The notes: generated by a model not told the origin, from the sequence alone. 64,000 bases of DNA from JASTVH01 sp042862465 (GCA_042862465.1 JASTVH010000005.1:186001-250000), one strand, 5' to 3'; counted from the first letter of the stretch, positions 51,648 through 62,161 are shown. Numbers and translations: made by a program.

Positions 51648-52658
51648 ATGGATCTGTCTCGCGTTGATTTGAACCTGCTCGTTTACCTGGACGTTCTGCT
51701 CCGGGAGAAGAGCGTTACCAAGGCCGCCAATCACCTTGGTATCACACAGCCCGCCATGAGCAACGGTTTGCGCCGTCTGCGCGAGCTGTTCAACGATCCC
51801 ATTCTGGTGCGGACCAGCGAGGGTATGACCGCCACCGAGCGCGCCATGGAGCTTCAGCCGTCCGTGCGCAGTATCCTGGCCGAAATCGAGCGCACGGTTC
51901 AGCCGACGCGGGATTTCCAGGCGGAAGAAAGCCAGCGGGTGTTTCGCATCATGGCCAGTGACTACGCCGAGTCGACATTGATTCCACGTGTCCTGCGCCA
52001 GGTCCGCAAGGAAGCGCCGGGTGTGACACTCGATGTACTGACGCCCAGCGATGTCAGCTTCCTCGATGTGGAACAGGGCCGTGTCGATATGGCCATCAAC
52101 CGTTTCGACAAGATCCCTCAGTCGTTCCATCAGAAAACCCTGTGGATGGACCGGTTCGCCTGTCTGATGAGCAACAGCAACCCGATTCTGAAAGAGCCCT
52201 TCACCCTGGAAACCTACTTGGAGGCCAGTCATATCTGGGTCAGTAAAACCGGTTTCGGTGTAGGGGTCGGGGTGAACCCCAAGGATGTCCAGCGCCTGGG
52301 GTGGGTCGACGAGGCGCTCGGGCGGATGGGACGCAAGCGGCGAATCTCTGTTTTCACCCGCCATTACCAGGTGGCGATGCTGTTGGCTGAACAGCATGAT
52401 CTGATTGCGACTCTGCCCAGTCGTGCCGCCTGGCTCCAGAGGGACCATCCGGGCCTGGTGATCAAGCCACCACCCTTTGATATCCCGCCGTTCGAACTCA
52501 AGATGGCCTGGAGTCCATTGCTGCAGCATAACTCCGACCATCAGTGGCTACGGCGCCTGATCACTGCGGAAGCCGAAGCCATGGATGAAGAGTTCGCGCC
52601 GTTCGGGGAGCTCTTTACGCCCGGCGAAGAGCGCGGCAGCTTCCCTTCGGAGCGCTAG
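51648..52658 (+). CDS. LysR-family transcriptional regulator
   Basis: 336 residues. The N-terminal winged helix (RVDLNLLVYLDVLLREKSVT, then KAANHLGITQPAMSNGLRRL) is followed by a PBP2-type effector domain. The closest visible type is the NodD/NahR/LeuO-like group, whose members usually respond to aromatic or small-organic signals. No matching enzyme operon flanks it; the downstream alpha/beta hydrolase, 152 bp away on the same strand, is the only nearby candidate target. Confidence 0.92.
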   Translation: MDLSRVDLNLLVYLDVLLREKSVTKAANHLGITQPAMSNGLRRLRELFNDPILVRTSEGMTATERAMELQPSVRSILAEIERTVQPTRDFQAEESQRVFRIMASDYAESTLIPRVLRQVRKEAPGVTLDVLTPSDVSFLDVEQGRVDMAINRFDKIPQSFHQKTLWMDRFACLMSNSNPILKEPFTLETYLEASHIWVSKTGFGVGVGVNPKDVQRLGWVDEALGRMGRKRRISVFTRHYQVAMLLAEQHDLIATLPSRAAWLQRDHPGLVIKPPPFDIPPFELKMAWSPLLQHNSDHQWLRRLITAEAEAMDEEFAPFGELFTPGEERGSFPSER

Positions 52659-52810
52659 CATTGCCCTGACATTGAAGCCAGACTTCAGTTAGCACTTTTT
52701 AATCTCTCCCTAAGTTCCTGTTCGTGAAGCGGAAGAAGCAGCTATAGTTGCAAGGCAACCAGGACTTAATCAGCGGTTCCTTGGTTGGAATATACTTCAG
52801 GGAGGAGTCT

Positions 52811-53635
52811 ATGCCGTCCGTCGAACTCAGCACCGGTACCGTCCACTATATCGACCGCGGGCGCGGTACCCCGGTGATCCTGTTGCATGCCAACCCTGGA
52901 GACAGCCAGGACTACGAAGCGGTGATCCCCGCCCTGGCGCGACGCTGCCGGGTCCTGGCGCCGGACTGGCCCGGCTACGGGCTGTCATCGCTGCTTCGCT
53001 GCCCCGATACGGTGGATGTGCACCTTTATTACCACACCCTGCGGGAGTTTGTGTCGGCGCTCGATCTGGCACCGGTGGTGCTGGTGGGCAATTCGATGGG
53101 AGGTAATGCGGCGGCGCGGTTGGCATTTGAATCGCCAGAACTGGTCAAGGGGCTGGTGCTGGTTTCACCGGGTGGGTTCAGTCCGGACAGTGTCCTCAAA
53201 AGCGGCTTCTGTCGTTGGCAGGGAAGTCCGTGGTCGATTTCTCCCTATCGCTTTGCCCGTTTTTACCTCAAGCACTTTACACCGGTTACCGAAGGCATGC
53301 TCAAACGTGCCTCGACACTGCAGGCAACCGGCGACCGGCTGGCCGTCAATCGCGCGGTCTGGCGAAGTTTTGCCGAACCCAAGAATGACTTGCGCCAGTC
53401 AGCCCGCCATATCAAATCACCAACCTTGCTCCTGTTCGGAAAGCGTGATCCGGTGGTTCCGGCTAGCCGTGACGGGCGCATCGCGGCTCGCGCCATACCG
53501 CGGGCCCTGTTTATCGAATTGCCTTGTGGCCATGCGCCGTTTGCGGAAGTGCCGGGCCTGTTTCTGGCCAATGTACAACCGTTTCTGGCAACCTGCGAGC
53601 GGATGACGCGGCCGGCTCTGGCGGCCCGCAGTTAA
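52811..53635 (+). CDS. Alpha/beta-fold hydrolase
   Basis: 274 residues from ATG 52811, which has GGAGGAG just upstream; an earlier in-frame start is not supported. Catalytic Ser is in GNSMGGNAAARLAF, Asp in FGKRDPVVP and His in PCGHAPFAEVP; HANPGD forms the oxyanion region. Closest to esterase/meta-cleavage-product hydrolase types; substrate unknown. A TATAGT -10 (52743-52748) upstream suggests its own promoter. Overlaps the convergent GNAT gene by 4 nt. Confidence 0.85.
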   Translation: MPSVELSTGTVHYIDRGRGTPVILLHANPGDSQDYEAVIPALARRCRVLAPDWPGYGLSSLLRCPDTVDVHLYYHTLREFVSALDLAPVVLVGNSMGGNAAARLAFESPELVKGLVLVSPGGFSPDSVLKSGFCRWQGSPWSISPYRFARFYLKHFTPVTEGMLKRASTLQATGDRLAVNRAVWRSFAEPKNDLRQSARHIKSPTLLLFGKRDPVVPASRDGRIAARAIPRALFIELPCGHAPFAEVPGLFLANVQPFLATCERMTRPALAARS

Positions 53636-54597
53636 AGCCCACCCAACTCGCGGACTTCCAGGGAAGGGCGGGCGTAATCCCACATTCGTTGAAAGACCTC
53701 TTCCAGCGGCTTGACCCGCCGACCGGCGGCAAAGTTGGCAAAGCCATCAGGCTTGGGGGCAAAGCGGCGGAAGATGACCCCGGTATCGTCCGCTAGCACG
53801 AAGGCACTGTCCTCGAAAGGATGATTGGGGTTCACCAGCTTGATCCGGATGTGGGTGGGCAGGCGCCGGATCAGCTGCACTAATTGATGTCGGCGTTCCA
53901 TCATTGGACGGTCTTCGTGAATCAGCAGGCGTATTTCCGTGTGCCGGCTATGGCGCGCCAGGCGAGACAGGGCGTCGCGCAGATAGAGCCGATTGTAGCG
54001 GGCATGGTCGAGAGTGGTTTCGTAGATCCAGAGGCGTCGGGTGGCCTGTGTGGTCATGGCATCCAAACACCCGTTCCAGTCCGATTCCGAGGTCAGCTGC
54101 CAGCTAGTGGTGTCCGCTTCCAGTGTGGCCACTGCCGTGGTTTCCGGGGTTTGTGAGGCGAAAAGATAGGGCGCCGTGCAGCGCATATCCCGGTGAGGGA
54201 TACCGGCATCGTCATACTCTTCGGAGCAGACGAAAAAACCCAGGCGCTGATAGAACGGGATGGCCTCCACCTGGGCGCTTAATACCACATGGTCGTACTC
54301 GGCCGCCGCCTTCTGCATGATATGGCGCAGCAGCGCCCGTCCAACACCCCGGCCGCGAGCTGCTTTGACCACGGCCATGCGGCCTATGGCGCCATCTCCG
54401 GTGCCGGTCGGGTAGAGGCGGGCGGTGGCGAGCGGAGCGTGTTTTTCATCGCGCACCAGGAAATGCCGCGACACTTCGTCCGTCGCATCCCATTCCAGTT
54501 CCGGAGGCACTCGCTGTTCATCGATGAAGACGGCCTGCCGGATGGCCCTTACGGCCTCTGGCGCTTCGTCCCAATCATAGCTTTCAATGCTCAGCAT
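53632..54597 (-). CDS. GNAT acetyltransferase with C-terminal domain of unknown function
   Basis: 321 residues. Residues 1-145 are a GNAT domain (FIDEQRVPPELEWDATDE; acetyl-CoA loop AARGRGVGRALLRH; FYQRLGFFVCSEEYDDAGI). The remaining 170 residues (from about 165, with RRLWIYETTLDHARYNRLYLRDAL) form a separate domain found in other proteobacterial GNAT proteins, of unknown function. It overlaps roxA by 7 nt, so the two are coupled. Acceptor unknown. Confidence 0.85.
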   Translation of the reverse strand: MLSIESYDWDEAPEAVRAIRQAVFIDEQRVPPELEWDATDEVSRHFLVRDEKHAPLATARLYPTGTGDGAIGRMAVVKAARGRGVGRALLRHIMQKAAAEYDHVVLSAQVEAIPFYQRLGFFVCSEEYDDAGIPHRDMRCTAPYLFASQTPETTAVATLEADTTSWQLTSESDWNGCLDAMTTQATRRLWIYETTLDHARYNRLYLRDALSRLARHSRHTEIRLLIHEDRPMMERRHQLVQLIRRLPTHIRIKLVNPNHPFEDSAFVLADDTGVIFRRFAPKPDGFANFAAGRRVKPLEEVFQRMWDYARPSLEVRELGGL

Positions 54598-55745
54598 GGA
54601 TCGTACAGGCTACCCTGATTAAATAGCGTTGTGACCAATCCTAGCAAAGTACCATCTTCCAGCAGCAGGCGCAGCGCTTTTACATCCACATGGCGGCTTC
54701 GACACAGCACCTCGGCCAGGGGCCGGGCCTGGCCGCGCAGGATGAACCGTTCCCCATCCACGAACAGGAAGGTTTCCTCGCCGAAGTTGCTGTAGGCAAA
54801 GCGGCTGCCTTCGTTCCAGCTCAGAGGGACGCCGGTTTCCACCAGCTCCTGAACCTGGTTCTGGTCGTAGGGGACTTCCGGTGGCTGGACGATCCCCGTC
54901 CCTTTGGGCTCGGTGGTGAACTGGCCGAACCACAGCGTCATCTGGCGCCGGTCCAGCATGTTTTCACGAATGATCTCCTCCACCTTGTCCAGGGCGCCCG
55001 TACTGATCTCGCCCGGGTTGGCCTGAGGCTGGAGGTCCGGATCGGCCAGCGTGCGATCGGCCCCGGGCAGGCTGGCGATATGATCGCTGAAGCGGGTGAC
55101 GATGTTGTCGACCGTGGGAGCGCGGAAGCCGATGGAGTAGGTGATGCAATCGTTCAGGGCCACCCCCCAGTGCGCCAGACCCGGCGGCAGGTAGAGCATG
55201 TCCCCCGGTTCCAGAATCCATTCCTCGCTAACATCGAAGTCCTGCAGGATGCGAAGCGGCGTTCCCTTTACCCGTGGTGAGTGGGCATCGCAGTGTTGGC
55301 CCACCTGCCAGCGCCGCTGACCCTGTCCCTGCAACAGGAATACATCGTATTGATCGTAGTGGGGGCCAACGCTGCCGCCCTGGGGGGCATAGCTGGCCAT
55401 GATGTCGTCGAGGCGCCAGTTGGGGATGAAGCGGAAGGACTCCAGGAGATCGGCCACCTCCGGCACCCAGTAATCCAGCCCCTGCACCAGCAGGGTCCAG
55501 TGGGTGGCCGGGGTGTTGAGGAACTGCTCTTCAGTGAACGGGCCGTGATGCAGTTGCCAGGGCTTGCCGTCCTCTTCCTCCAGAACGATGCGGGATTCCA
55601 CGCCTTCCTCACAGGCCAGACCGGCCAGCTCCGGCCCGTCCAGCGGACTCTCAAAGCCGGGAAAGGCCTGCCGAATCAGCAGCGGCCGCTTCTGCCAGTA
55701 ATCCCGCAGAAAGGTCTCAACCGAAAGCCCGCCGAGCAGTTGCAT
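54591..55745 (-). CDS. roxA: Ribosomal protein L16 arginine 3-hydroxylase-type oxygenase (RoxA/YcfD)
   Basis: 2-oxoglutarate- and Fe(II)-dependent JmjC-fold oxygenase. 384 residues; E. coli YcfD is 373. Fe(II) ligands His129 and Asp131 (VGPHYDQYDVF) and His192 (PGLAHWGVA) match E. coli His125, Asp127 and His187 in spacing. C-terminal dimer and winged-helix parts are present. YcfD hydroxylates Arg81 of L16. Last but one gene of the leftward purB-side run. Confidence 0.9.
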   Translation of the reverse strand: MQLLGGLSVETFLRDYWQKRPLLIRQAFPGFESPLDGPELAGLACEEGVESRIVLEEEDGKPWQLHHGPFTEEQFLNTPATHWTLLVQGLDYWVPEVADLLESFRFIPNWRLDDIMASYAPQGGSVGPHYDQYDVFLLQGQGQRRWQVGQHCDAHSPRVKGTPLRILQDFDVSEEWILEPGDMLYLPPGLAHWGVALNDCITYSIGFRAPTVDNIVTRFSDHIASLPGADRTLADPDLQPQANPGEISTGALDKVEEIIRENMLDRRQMTLWFGQFTTEPKGTGIVQPPEVPYDQNQVQELVETGVPLSWNEGSRFAYSNFGEETFLFVDGERFILRGQARPLAEVLCRSRHVDVKALRLLLEDGTLLGLVTTLFNQGSLYDPC

Positions 55746-55808
55746 AGATGACTCCTGTAAAAATGCTGGCCTCGTCCAACGTCGGACGACCGACGGCAGT
55801 GCGATGGC

Positions 55809-57188
55809 TTACAGTTCTTTCGCCTGATCCACCGCATTACCGATGTAACTGCCGGGTGTGAGCGCCAGCAATTCATCCCGGGCTTCCTGGGGAATCTCCA
55901 GCTTGCGGATGAAATCCTGGATCAGTTCAGGTGTCATGGCCTTGCCGCGGGTCAATTCCTTGAGCTTTTCGTAGGCCTGTTCCACTTGGTAGCGGCGCAT
56001 GACGGTCTGAATCGGCTCGGCCAGGACTTCCCAGGCTGCCTGCAGGTCTTCATCCAAACGTGCCGGATTGAGCTCCAGCTTCCCAAGGCCTTTCAGGGTG
56101 GCCTCGTAGGCGATCAGGCTGTGAGCGAAGCCGACCCCAAGGTTACGCAGGACGGTGGAGTCGGTAAGATCCCGCTGCCAGCGTGAAATGGGGAGCTTGG
56201 CAGCCAGGTGCGCCATCAGCGCATTGGCGATGCCAAGGTTGCCTTCGGAGTTTTCAAAGTCGATCGGGTTGACCTTGTGGGGCATGGTGGATGAACCGAT
56301 CTCGCCGGCCACCAGCTTCTGCTTGAAGTAACCCAGGGAAATGTAGCCCCAGATGTCCCGATCCAGGTCCAGCAGGATCGTGTTGAAGCGGGCGACCGCA
56401 TCGAACAGCTCGGCAATATAGTCATGGGGTTCGATCTGGGTGGTGTAGGGGTTCCAGGAAAGACCCAGGCCCTCTACAAAGGTTTGGGCGTTGGCCTGCC
56501 AGTCCACTTCCGGATACACAGCGAGGTGAGCGTTGTAATTGCCGACGGCGCCGTTGATCTTGCCGAGGATCTCGACCTGGCGGATCTGGTCGCGCTGGCG
56601 GCGCAGACGATAGACCACGTTGGCCAGCTCTTTGCCCACGGTGGTCGGGGACGCGGTCTGGCCGTGGGTCCGGGAGAGCATGGGCTGGGCGGAGAACTGA
56701 TGGGCGAGACCGGTCAGTGTGTCGATGACCCGTTCGATGGCCGGCAGCAGGCCCCGATCGAGCCCGTCACGCAGCATCAGGCCGTGGGAGAGGTTGTTGA
56801 TGTCCTCGGAGGTGCAGGCGAAATGCACGAATTCCGACACCGCCCGCAGCTCGGGCAGGGAATCGGCCACGGCTTCGAAGCGCTCCTTGATGAAATACTC
56901 CACGGCCTTTACGTCGTGGTTCGTGGTGCGTTCGATATCCTTGATGCGTTCGGCGTCCTCCAGTGAAAAGTCGGTTACCAGGGCGTCGAGGAATTCGTTT
57001 GCTGCCTCGGAGAATGCCGGCACTTCGGCGATGCCGGAGTGCTCGGCAAGGCGCTGGAGCCAGCGTACTTCCACGGTGACCCGAGCACGAATCAGGCCGA
57101 ACTCACTGAAGATTTCACGGAAGACCAGGGTTTTCTGGCCATAGCGGCCATCTACCGGAGAAATGGCGGTCAGGGCGGTCAGATCCAT
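55809..57188 (-). CDS. purB: Adenylosuccinate lyase
   Basis: Acts twice in purine synthesis, releasing fumarate from SAICAR and adenylosuccinate. 459 residues. Signature GSSTMPHKVNPIDFENSEGN with the catalytic serine loop, plus SRTHGQTASPTTVGKE. Starts MDLTALTAISPVDGRYG. hflD lies upstream (101-bp gap), as in E. coli. Confidence 0.97.
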   Translation of the reverse strand: MDLTALTAISPVDGRYGQKTLVFREIFSEFGLIRARVTVEVRWLQRLAEHSGIAEVPAFSEAANEFLDALVTDFSLEDAERIKDIERTTNHDVKAVEYFIKERFEAVADSLPELRAVSEFVHFACTSEDINNLSHGLMLRDGLDRGLLPAIERVIDTLTGLAHQFSAQPMLSRTHGQTASPTTVGKELANVVYRLRRQRDQIRQVEILGKINGAVGNYNAHLAVYPEVDWQANAQTFVEGLGLSWNPYTTQIEPHDYIAELFDAVARFNTILLDLDRDIWGYISLGYFKQKLVAGEIGSSTMPHKVNPIDFENSEGNLGIANALMAHLAAKLPISRWQRDLTDSTVLRNLGVGFAHSLIAYEATLKGLGKLELNPARLDEDLQAAWEVLAEPIQTVMRRYQVEQAYEKLKELTRGKAMTPELIQDFIRKLEIPQEARDELLALTPGSYIGNAVDQAKEL

Positions 57189-57288
57189 CGGGTAACCTCA
57201 AAGCGTGGACAGTCGAACACAGTATTCCGCCGAGGTCAGATCGGCGGAGCAGAAAGGCGGCTATGATACACCAAGCAGGGGGCTTTTT

Positions 57289-57915
57289 TCAGTCGAGACC
57301 GTGGGCGAGGTTTTCGGCCGTCTGAATGACACGTTTGCGGCGGAAGATGAGATGCCAGCGTCGGCCTCCCACCTGACGCCACAGCACCGCGGCGCGAATG
57401 CCAGACAGCAGCAGGGCGCGAATCTTCACGGCATTCTCGTCCACGCGCAGATAGGCGGGATCCCCGGTGACCTGGATCCGCAGGCGGAAGGTGCTGATGG
57501 TGTCCAGGTAGATGCTGGCCAGATTGCTCAGCACATTGGGATGGAGGGTGCCGAAGTGATCGACCCCGCGCCGGGCCTGGTCGATGCGACTGGAGAGCAC
57601 ATCGAGCATGTCGGGGCGGTTTTTCAGGCGTGATTCCAGATGGATCAGATTCAGGCCATAGCGCAGAATCTCCACGTCCTTCTGGCCGCTTTGCTTGGCC
57701 AGCACCTGAGCCATGTTCTTGAGCCCAAGCTTTACGCCATAGAGGTCGCCAAAGACATCGAGGGTATTCCCCGGGTCAGTGACGAACAGGGAATGAACGG
57801 TGGCCTCCATGGCCGAGGCTGGGCAGGTGCCGGTATGGGCAATCTGGTGGACCAGGGTAGCGGCCTGGAAAACGCCGGCAAGCGCCACCGTCTGTTCTTC
57901 GATGCTATAGCTCAA
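57289..57915 (-). CDS. hflD: High-frequency lysogenization protein HflD homolog
   Basis: 208 residues, all-helical peripheral membrane protein. Family sequence includes VALAGVFQAATLVHQIAHTG at the N-terminus and LSNLASIYLDTISTFRLRIQV. In E. coli it sits between mnmA and purB and can bind phage lambda CII; its normal role is unclear. 17 bp after mnmA. Confidence 0.94.
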   Translation of the reverse strand: MSYSIEEQTVALAGVFQAATLVHQIAHTGTCPASAMEATVHSLFVTDPGNTLDVFGDLYGVKLGLKNMAQVLAKQSGQKDVEILRYGLNLIHLESRLKNRPDMLDVLSSRIDQARRGVDHFGTLHPNVLSNLASIYLDTISTFRLRIQVTGDPAYLRVDENAVKIRALLLSGIRAAVLWRQVGGRRWHLIFRRKRVIQTAENLAHGLD

Positions 57916-57932
57916 TGAAGCGGATCCTTTCT

Positions 57933-59048
57933 TCAGGCGGCGATGGCGGTATCGCGATGGGTGCTTTCGATGACGCCGCCGCCGAGGCAGACTTCACCAT
58001 CATAAAAGACGACCGATTGTCCGGGGGTTACGGCCCGCTGAGGCTGGTCGAATGTGACGCGATAGCCCGAACCTTCGGCTTCCACGGTGCAGGCCTGGTC
58101 GGGCTGGCGGTAGCGTGTCTTGGCATGGCAGCGGTATGGTAGCTTTGGCGCATGGCCGGCAATCCAGTCCACCTCCTGGGTGTATAGACTGCGTGAATAG
58201 AGCAGGGGGTGATCCTTGCCCTGGACCGCGATCAGGACATTGCGCTCCAGATCCTTTTCCGCAACATACCAGGGCTCATCCCCGAATTCCGCCAGGCCAC
58301 CGATACCCAGTCCCTGGCGCTGACCAATGGTGTGATACATCAGGCCTTCGTGGCGCCCGATATCCTGGCCCTCCGGGGTTTCGATTCGGCCAGGCTGGGC
58401 GGGCAGGTACTGTTTCAGGAAATCCTTGAACTTACGCTCACCGATAAAGCAGATACCGGTGCTATCCTTCTTGTCGGCCGTGACCAGACCGTGTGCCTCG
58501 GCAATCTCCCGAACCCGGTGTTTTTCCAGTTCACCGACAGGAAAGAGGGTGCGGGCAATGCGTTCCCCGGAAACAGCATGCAGGAAATAGGACTGGTCCT
58601 TGTTCGTGTCCAGCCCCTTGAGCAGCTGGGCACCGTCTTCCGTCAGCCGGCGGCGGGCGTAATGACCGGTGGCGATAAAGTCGGCCCCCAGGGTGACCGC
58701 GTAGTCGAGAAAGGCGCGGAATTTGATTTCCTTGTTGCACAGGATGTCCGGGTTGGGGGTTCGCCCGGCGCTGTATTCGGCCAGGAAGTGCTCGAACACC
58801 CGGTCCCAGTATTCCGCCGCGAAACTGGCTGTGTGCAATTGGATGCCGATCCGCTCACATACCGCTTCGGCGTCAGCCAGATCGGCCATGGCCGTGCAGT
58901 ATTCGGTGCCGTCGTCCTCGTCCCAGTTCTTCATGAACAGGCCTTCCACCTGATAGCCCTGCTCCTTGAGGAGGACGGCGGACACAGAGGAATCCACACC
59001 GCCGGACATGCCGACGATGACGCGGGTGTTCTCGGGAGCTTTATTCAT
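57933..59048 (-). CDS. mnmA: tRNA-specific 2-thiouridylase MnmA
   Basis: Transfers sulfur to U34 of Glu, Gln and Lys tRNAs; receives sulfur by the Tus relay. 371 residues. PP-loop GMSGGVDSSVSA (13-24), nucleophile cysteine in PDILCNKEIKF and persulfide cysteine in STGICFIGERKF. TusA is encoded at 34.6 kb. The upstream 123-bp gap to nudJ holds a large inverted repeat. Confidence 0.97.
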   Translation of the reverse strand: MNKAPENTRVIVGMSGGVDSSVSAVLLKEQGYQVEGLFMKNWDEDDGTEYCTAMADLADAEAVCERIGIQLHTASFAAEYWDRVFEHFLAEYSAGRTPNPDILCNKEIKFRAFLDYAVTLGADFIATGHYARRRLTEDGAQLLKGLDTNKDQSYFLHAVSGERIARTLFPVGELEKHRVREIAEAHGLVTADKKDSTGICFIGERKFKDFLKQYLPAQPGRIETPEGQDIGRHEGLMYHTIGQRQGLGIGGLAEFGDEPWYVAEKDLERNVLIAVQGKDHPLLYSRSLYTQEVDWIAGHAPKLPYRCHAKTRYRQPDQACTVEAEGSGYRVTFDQPQRAVTPGQSVVFYDGEVCLGGGVIESTHRDTAIAA

Positions 59049-59122
59049 AGTTCAGGCGACGACGTTGCAACAAAACGCCCATTCTAACGTTTGCCGTTCA
59101 GGCTGTCAGGTGAGCCCCAGCT

Positions 59123-59188
59123 CTTGCCCCACAATTTATGCATCAGAACCGCTCTTTGGGCAAGCGGGTGCTCAATTTGTGGGGCAAG
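59123..59188. repeat. Inverted repeat spanning the nudJ 3' end and nudJ-mnmA gap
   Basis: CTTGCCCCACAA (59123-59134) and TTGTGGGGCAAG (59177-59188) are exact 12-bp inverted copies 42 bp apart. The right arm encodes the last residues of NudJ. The interior also has near-complementary segments (ACCGCT/AGCGGGT). No T run. Confidence 0.7.
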
Positions 59189-59654
59189 GGTCGGGCCAGC
59201 CTGCGTCATATTCCGGCTGTTCGCGGATGCTGTCGAGGGGCAAGCGGCGGCCCGCCAGGTAATCCTCGAGGCAGGCGATCACCAGGGGGCTGCGGAGGCT
59301 GTCGCTGGCCTGGCGAATGTCGTCGAGGGTCATCCAGTGGGCGGCAATAATGTCCGGATCGAGTTCGTCTGTGAGTTTTTCGGTCGCGGTGGCTGTGAAG
59401 CACAGGCGGTAGTAGGTTCGGTTTTTGTGCGCAAAATGATAGGTATACAGCCCCATGAAGTGTTGGAGTTCCACGGCCCAGCCGGTTTCCTCCCGGGTTT
59501 CACGCCGGGCGGCGTCGAAGATGCTTTCGCCGGCTTCGATGTGGCCGGCGGGCTGATTGAAAACCACGCGCCCGTTGCTGCGTTCCTCAACCATCAGAAA
59601 ACGGCCCTCGCGTTCTACCACCACGGCGACCGTTGCATTGGGGTGCCACCTCAT
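59172..59654 (-). CDS. nudJ: Nudix hydrolase NudJ (phosphatase of HMP-PP / NTPs)
   Basis: 160 residues. The Nudix box is GHIEAGESIFDAARRETREETG, with the glutamates for metal binding. The N-terminus HPNATVAVVVEREGRFLMVEE and context (rluE upstream, mnmA downstream) match E. coli NudJ/YmfB, which hydrolyses thiamine-precursor and nucleotide di- and triphosphates. Overlaps rluE by 4 nt. The C-terminal codons overlap the inverted repeat. Confidence 0.9.
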   Translation of the reverse strand: MRWHPNATVAVVVEREGRFLMVEERSNGRVVFNQPAGHIEAGESIFDAARRETREETGWAVELQHFMGLYTYHFAHKNRTYYRLCFTATATEKLTDELDPDIIAAHWMTLDDIRQASDSLRSPLVIACLEDYLAGRRLPLDSIREQPEYDAGWPDPCPTN

Positions 59655-60256
59655 GAACGTTTCCTCTTGGTATGAGGCTTAAAGCCTTTGCTTATACGGA
59701 GTGGTTGTTGCGGCAGGTGGATCGTCTGTTGCGCATATTCCCCGGGCTGTAAACCGTCCAGAGTCCACTCGCCAATCGCGTACCTTATCAAACGCAGGGT
59801 CGGGAAGCCTACGGCGGCGGTCATGCGGCGCACCTGACGGTTGCGTCCCTCGGAGATCACCAGCTGCAGCCAGCTGGTGGGGACATTCTTGCGGTGCCTC
59901 ACTGGCGGCGTGCGCTCCCAGACCCTGGGGGCATCCATCCGCTCGGCACGTGCGGGCCGGGTGGGGCCATCCGGCAACTCGATGCCTTTGCGCAATTGTT
60001 GCAGCGCCTCGTCGCTCACATTCCCTTCCACCTGCACCCAGTATTCCTTGGTCATTTTCTTGTCCGGTGCGGTGATACGGTTTTGCAGGCGGCCGTCATC
60101 AGTCAGCAGGAGCAGGCCTTCAGAGTCGCGGTCGAGGCGCCCGGTAGGGTATACGCCCGAGGTATCGATATAGTCCGCCAGGGTGCGCCGGCCCTGCGTG
60201 TCGGTGAACTGTGTCAGCACATCGTAGGGCTTGTTGAATCGAATCAGAGTCGCCAT
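59651..60256 (-). CDS. rluE: 23S rRNA pseudouridine(2457) synthase RluE
   Basis: 201 residues. RsuA/RluB-type synthase without an S4 domain. The catalytic Asp is in GRLDRDSEGLLLLTDDG; the RNA-binding motif is EGRNRQVRRMTAAVGFPTLRLIR. Context and length match E. coli RluE, including divergence from icd. The C-terminal tail is basic (KPHTKRKRS). Confidence 0.93.
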   Translation of the reverse strand: MATLIRFNKPYDVLTQFTDTQGRRTLADYIDTSGVYPTGRLDRDSEGLLLLTDDGRLQNRITAPDKKMTKEYWVQVEGNVSDEALQQLRKGIELPDGPTRPARAERMDAPRVWERTPPVRHRKNVPTSWLQLVISEGRNRQVRRMTAAVGFPTLRLIRYAIGEWTLDGLQPGEYAQQTIHLPQQPLRISKGFKPHTKRKRS

Positions 60257-60313
60257 TGTAGTCTGCAGTTGCTGTAATAAAATTACCTTATAAGGCGCGA
60301 TACGCTATTGAGC

Positions 60314-60330
60314 TTGTAGTAATACTACAA
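60314..60330. promoter_or_regulatory. 17-bp perfect palindrome upstream of icd
   Basis: TTGTAGTAATACTACAA is symmetric around A60322, in the 311-bp rluE/icd divergent region, 238 bp before icd and 58 bp before rluE. Its form recalls sites of RpiR-family carbon regulators (HexR, RccR). The rest of the gap shows no gene. Confidence 0.6.
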
Positions 60331-60567
60331 AAATGCGCTCAAACCCTCTAAGATGTCGCGAGTCGGCATCGGCGATCCCGGTGTTCGACGGGGGTCTGTA
60401 GAGAAGTCACTGCGCCAGGCGGTTTGCATTCGCGGCAGGGATTTGTCCAGAGGCTCCCATGATGAGCTTGGAGCCAATTCACCGGCTCCGGGGAAGCGGT
60501 CGGTAGCGCCGGCGTTTCCCGCCCATACACGCTTGCAGCGCTTTGTTTGATCAACACGGAGACAAGC

Positions 60568-61830
<1,263 letters not shown>

Positions 61831-61848
61831 TCGTCTGTCTTTTAAGCT

Positions 61849-61870
61849 CGGGGCCGGTCGGTCCCGGGCA
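61849..61870 (+). terminator. Possible terminator after icd
   Basis: CGGGGCC (61849-61855) can pair with GGTCCCG (61860-61866), one wobble, but only a short TTT follows later. Weak. The remaining bases to 62161 hold no recognisable gene or repeat. Confidence 0.35.
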
Positions 61871-62161
61871 GTTTCCCTGCCTTGTTATTCCGTTCTCATG
61901 CCTGTTGCGTGGATTGCTATCGAAATGGCCAATCCATTCGCCCAGTTGCCGGGAAGCCCGACTAAGCGTTACACACTACGAAAAAGTTTGGGGAAGGGGG
62001 CGCAGAGAGAGGAAATTAAAAACAAAGGAAGGCGTTTCCGGTAGGCGGAGGCTCTCACCCCCACCAGGAAATCATTAACGAGTTCACCTGTAAACAGACG
62101 ACGGGCCTGCCGCTTGCTTACAGTTTTTCCCAAGTCCTGAAGCGACTAGCGCGCTCTTGGC

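Noticed and set aside
51513..52541. Long open frame upstream of sixA, antisense to lysR
   Set aside because: The SixA family starts at MKTLYVLRHAK (51512). The extra 343 residues oppose a conserved LysR gene and resemble no protein.
55770..55795. Single copy resembling the heptamer unit between purB and roxA
   Set aside because: Only about one and a half units; not a repeat array, could be chance.
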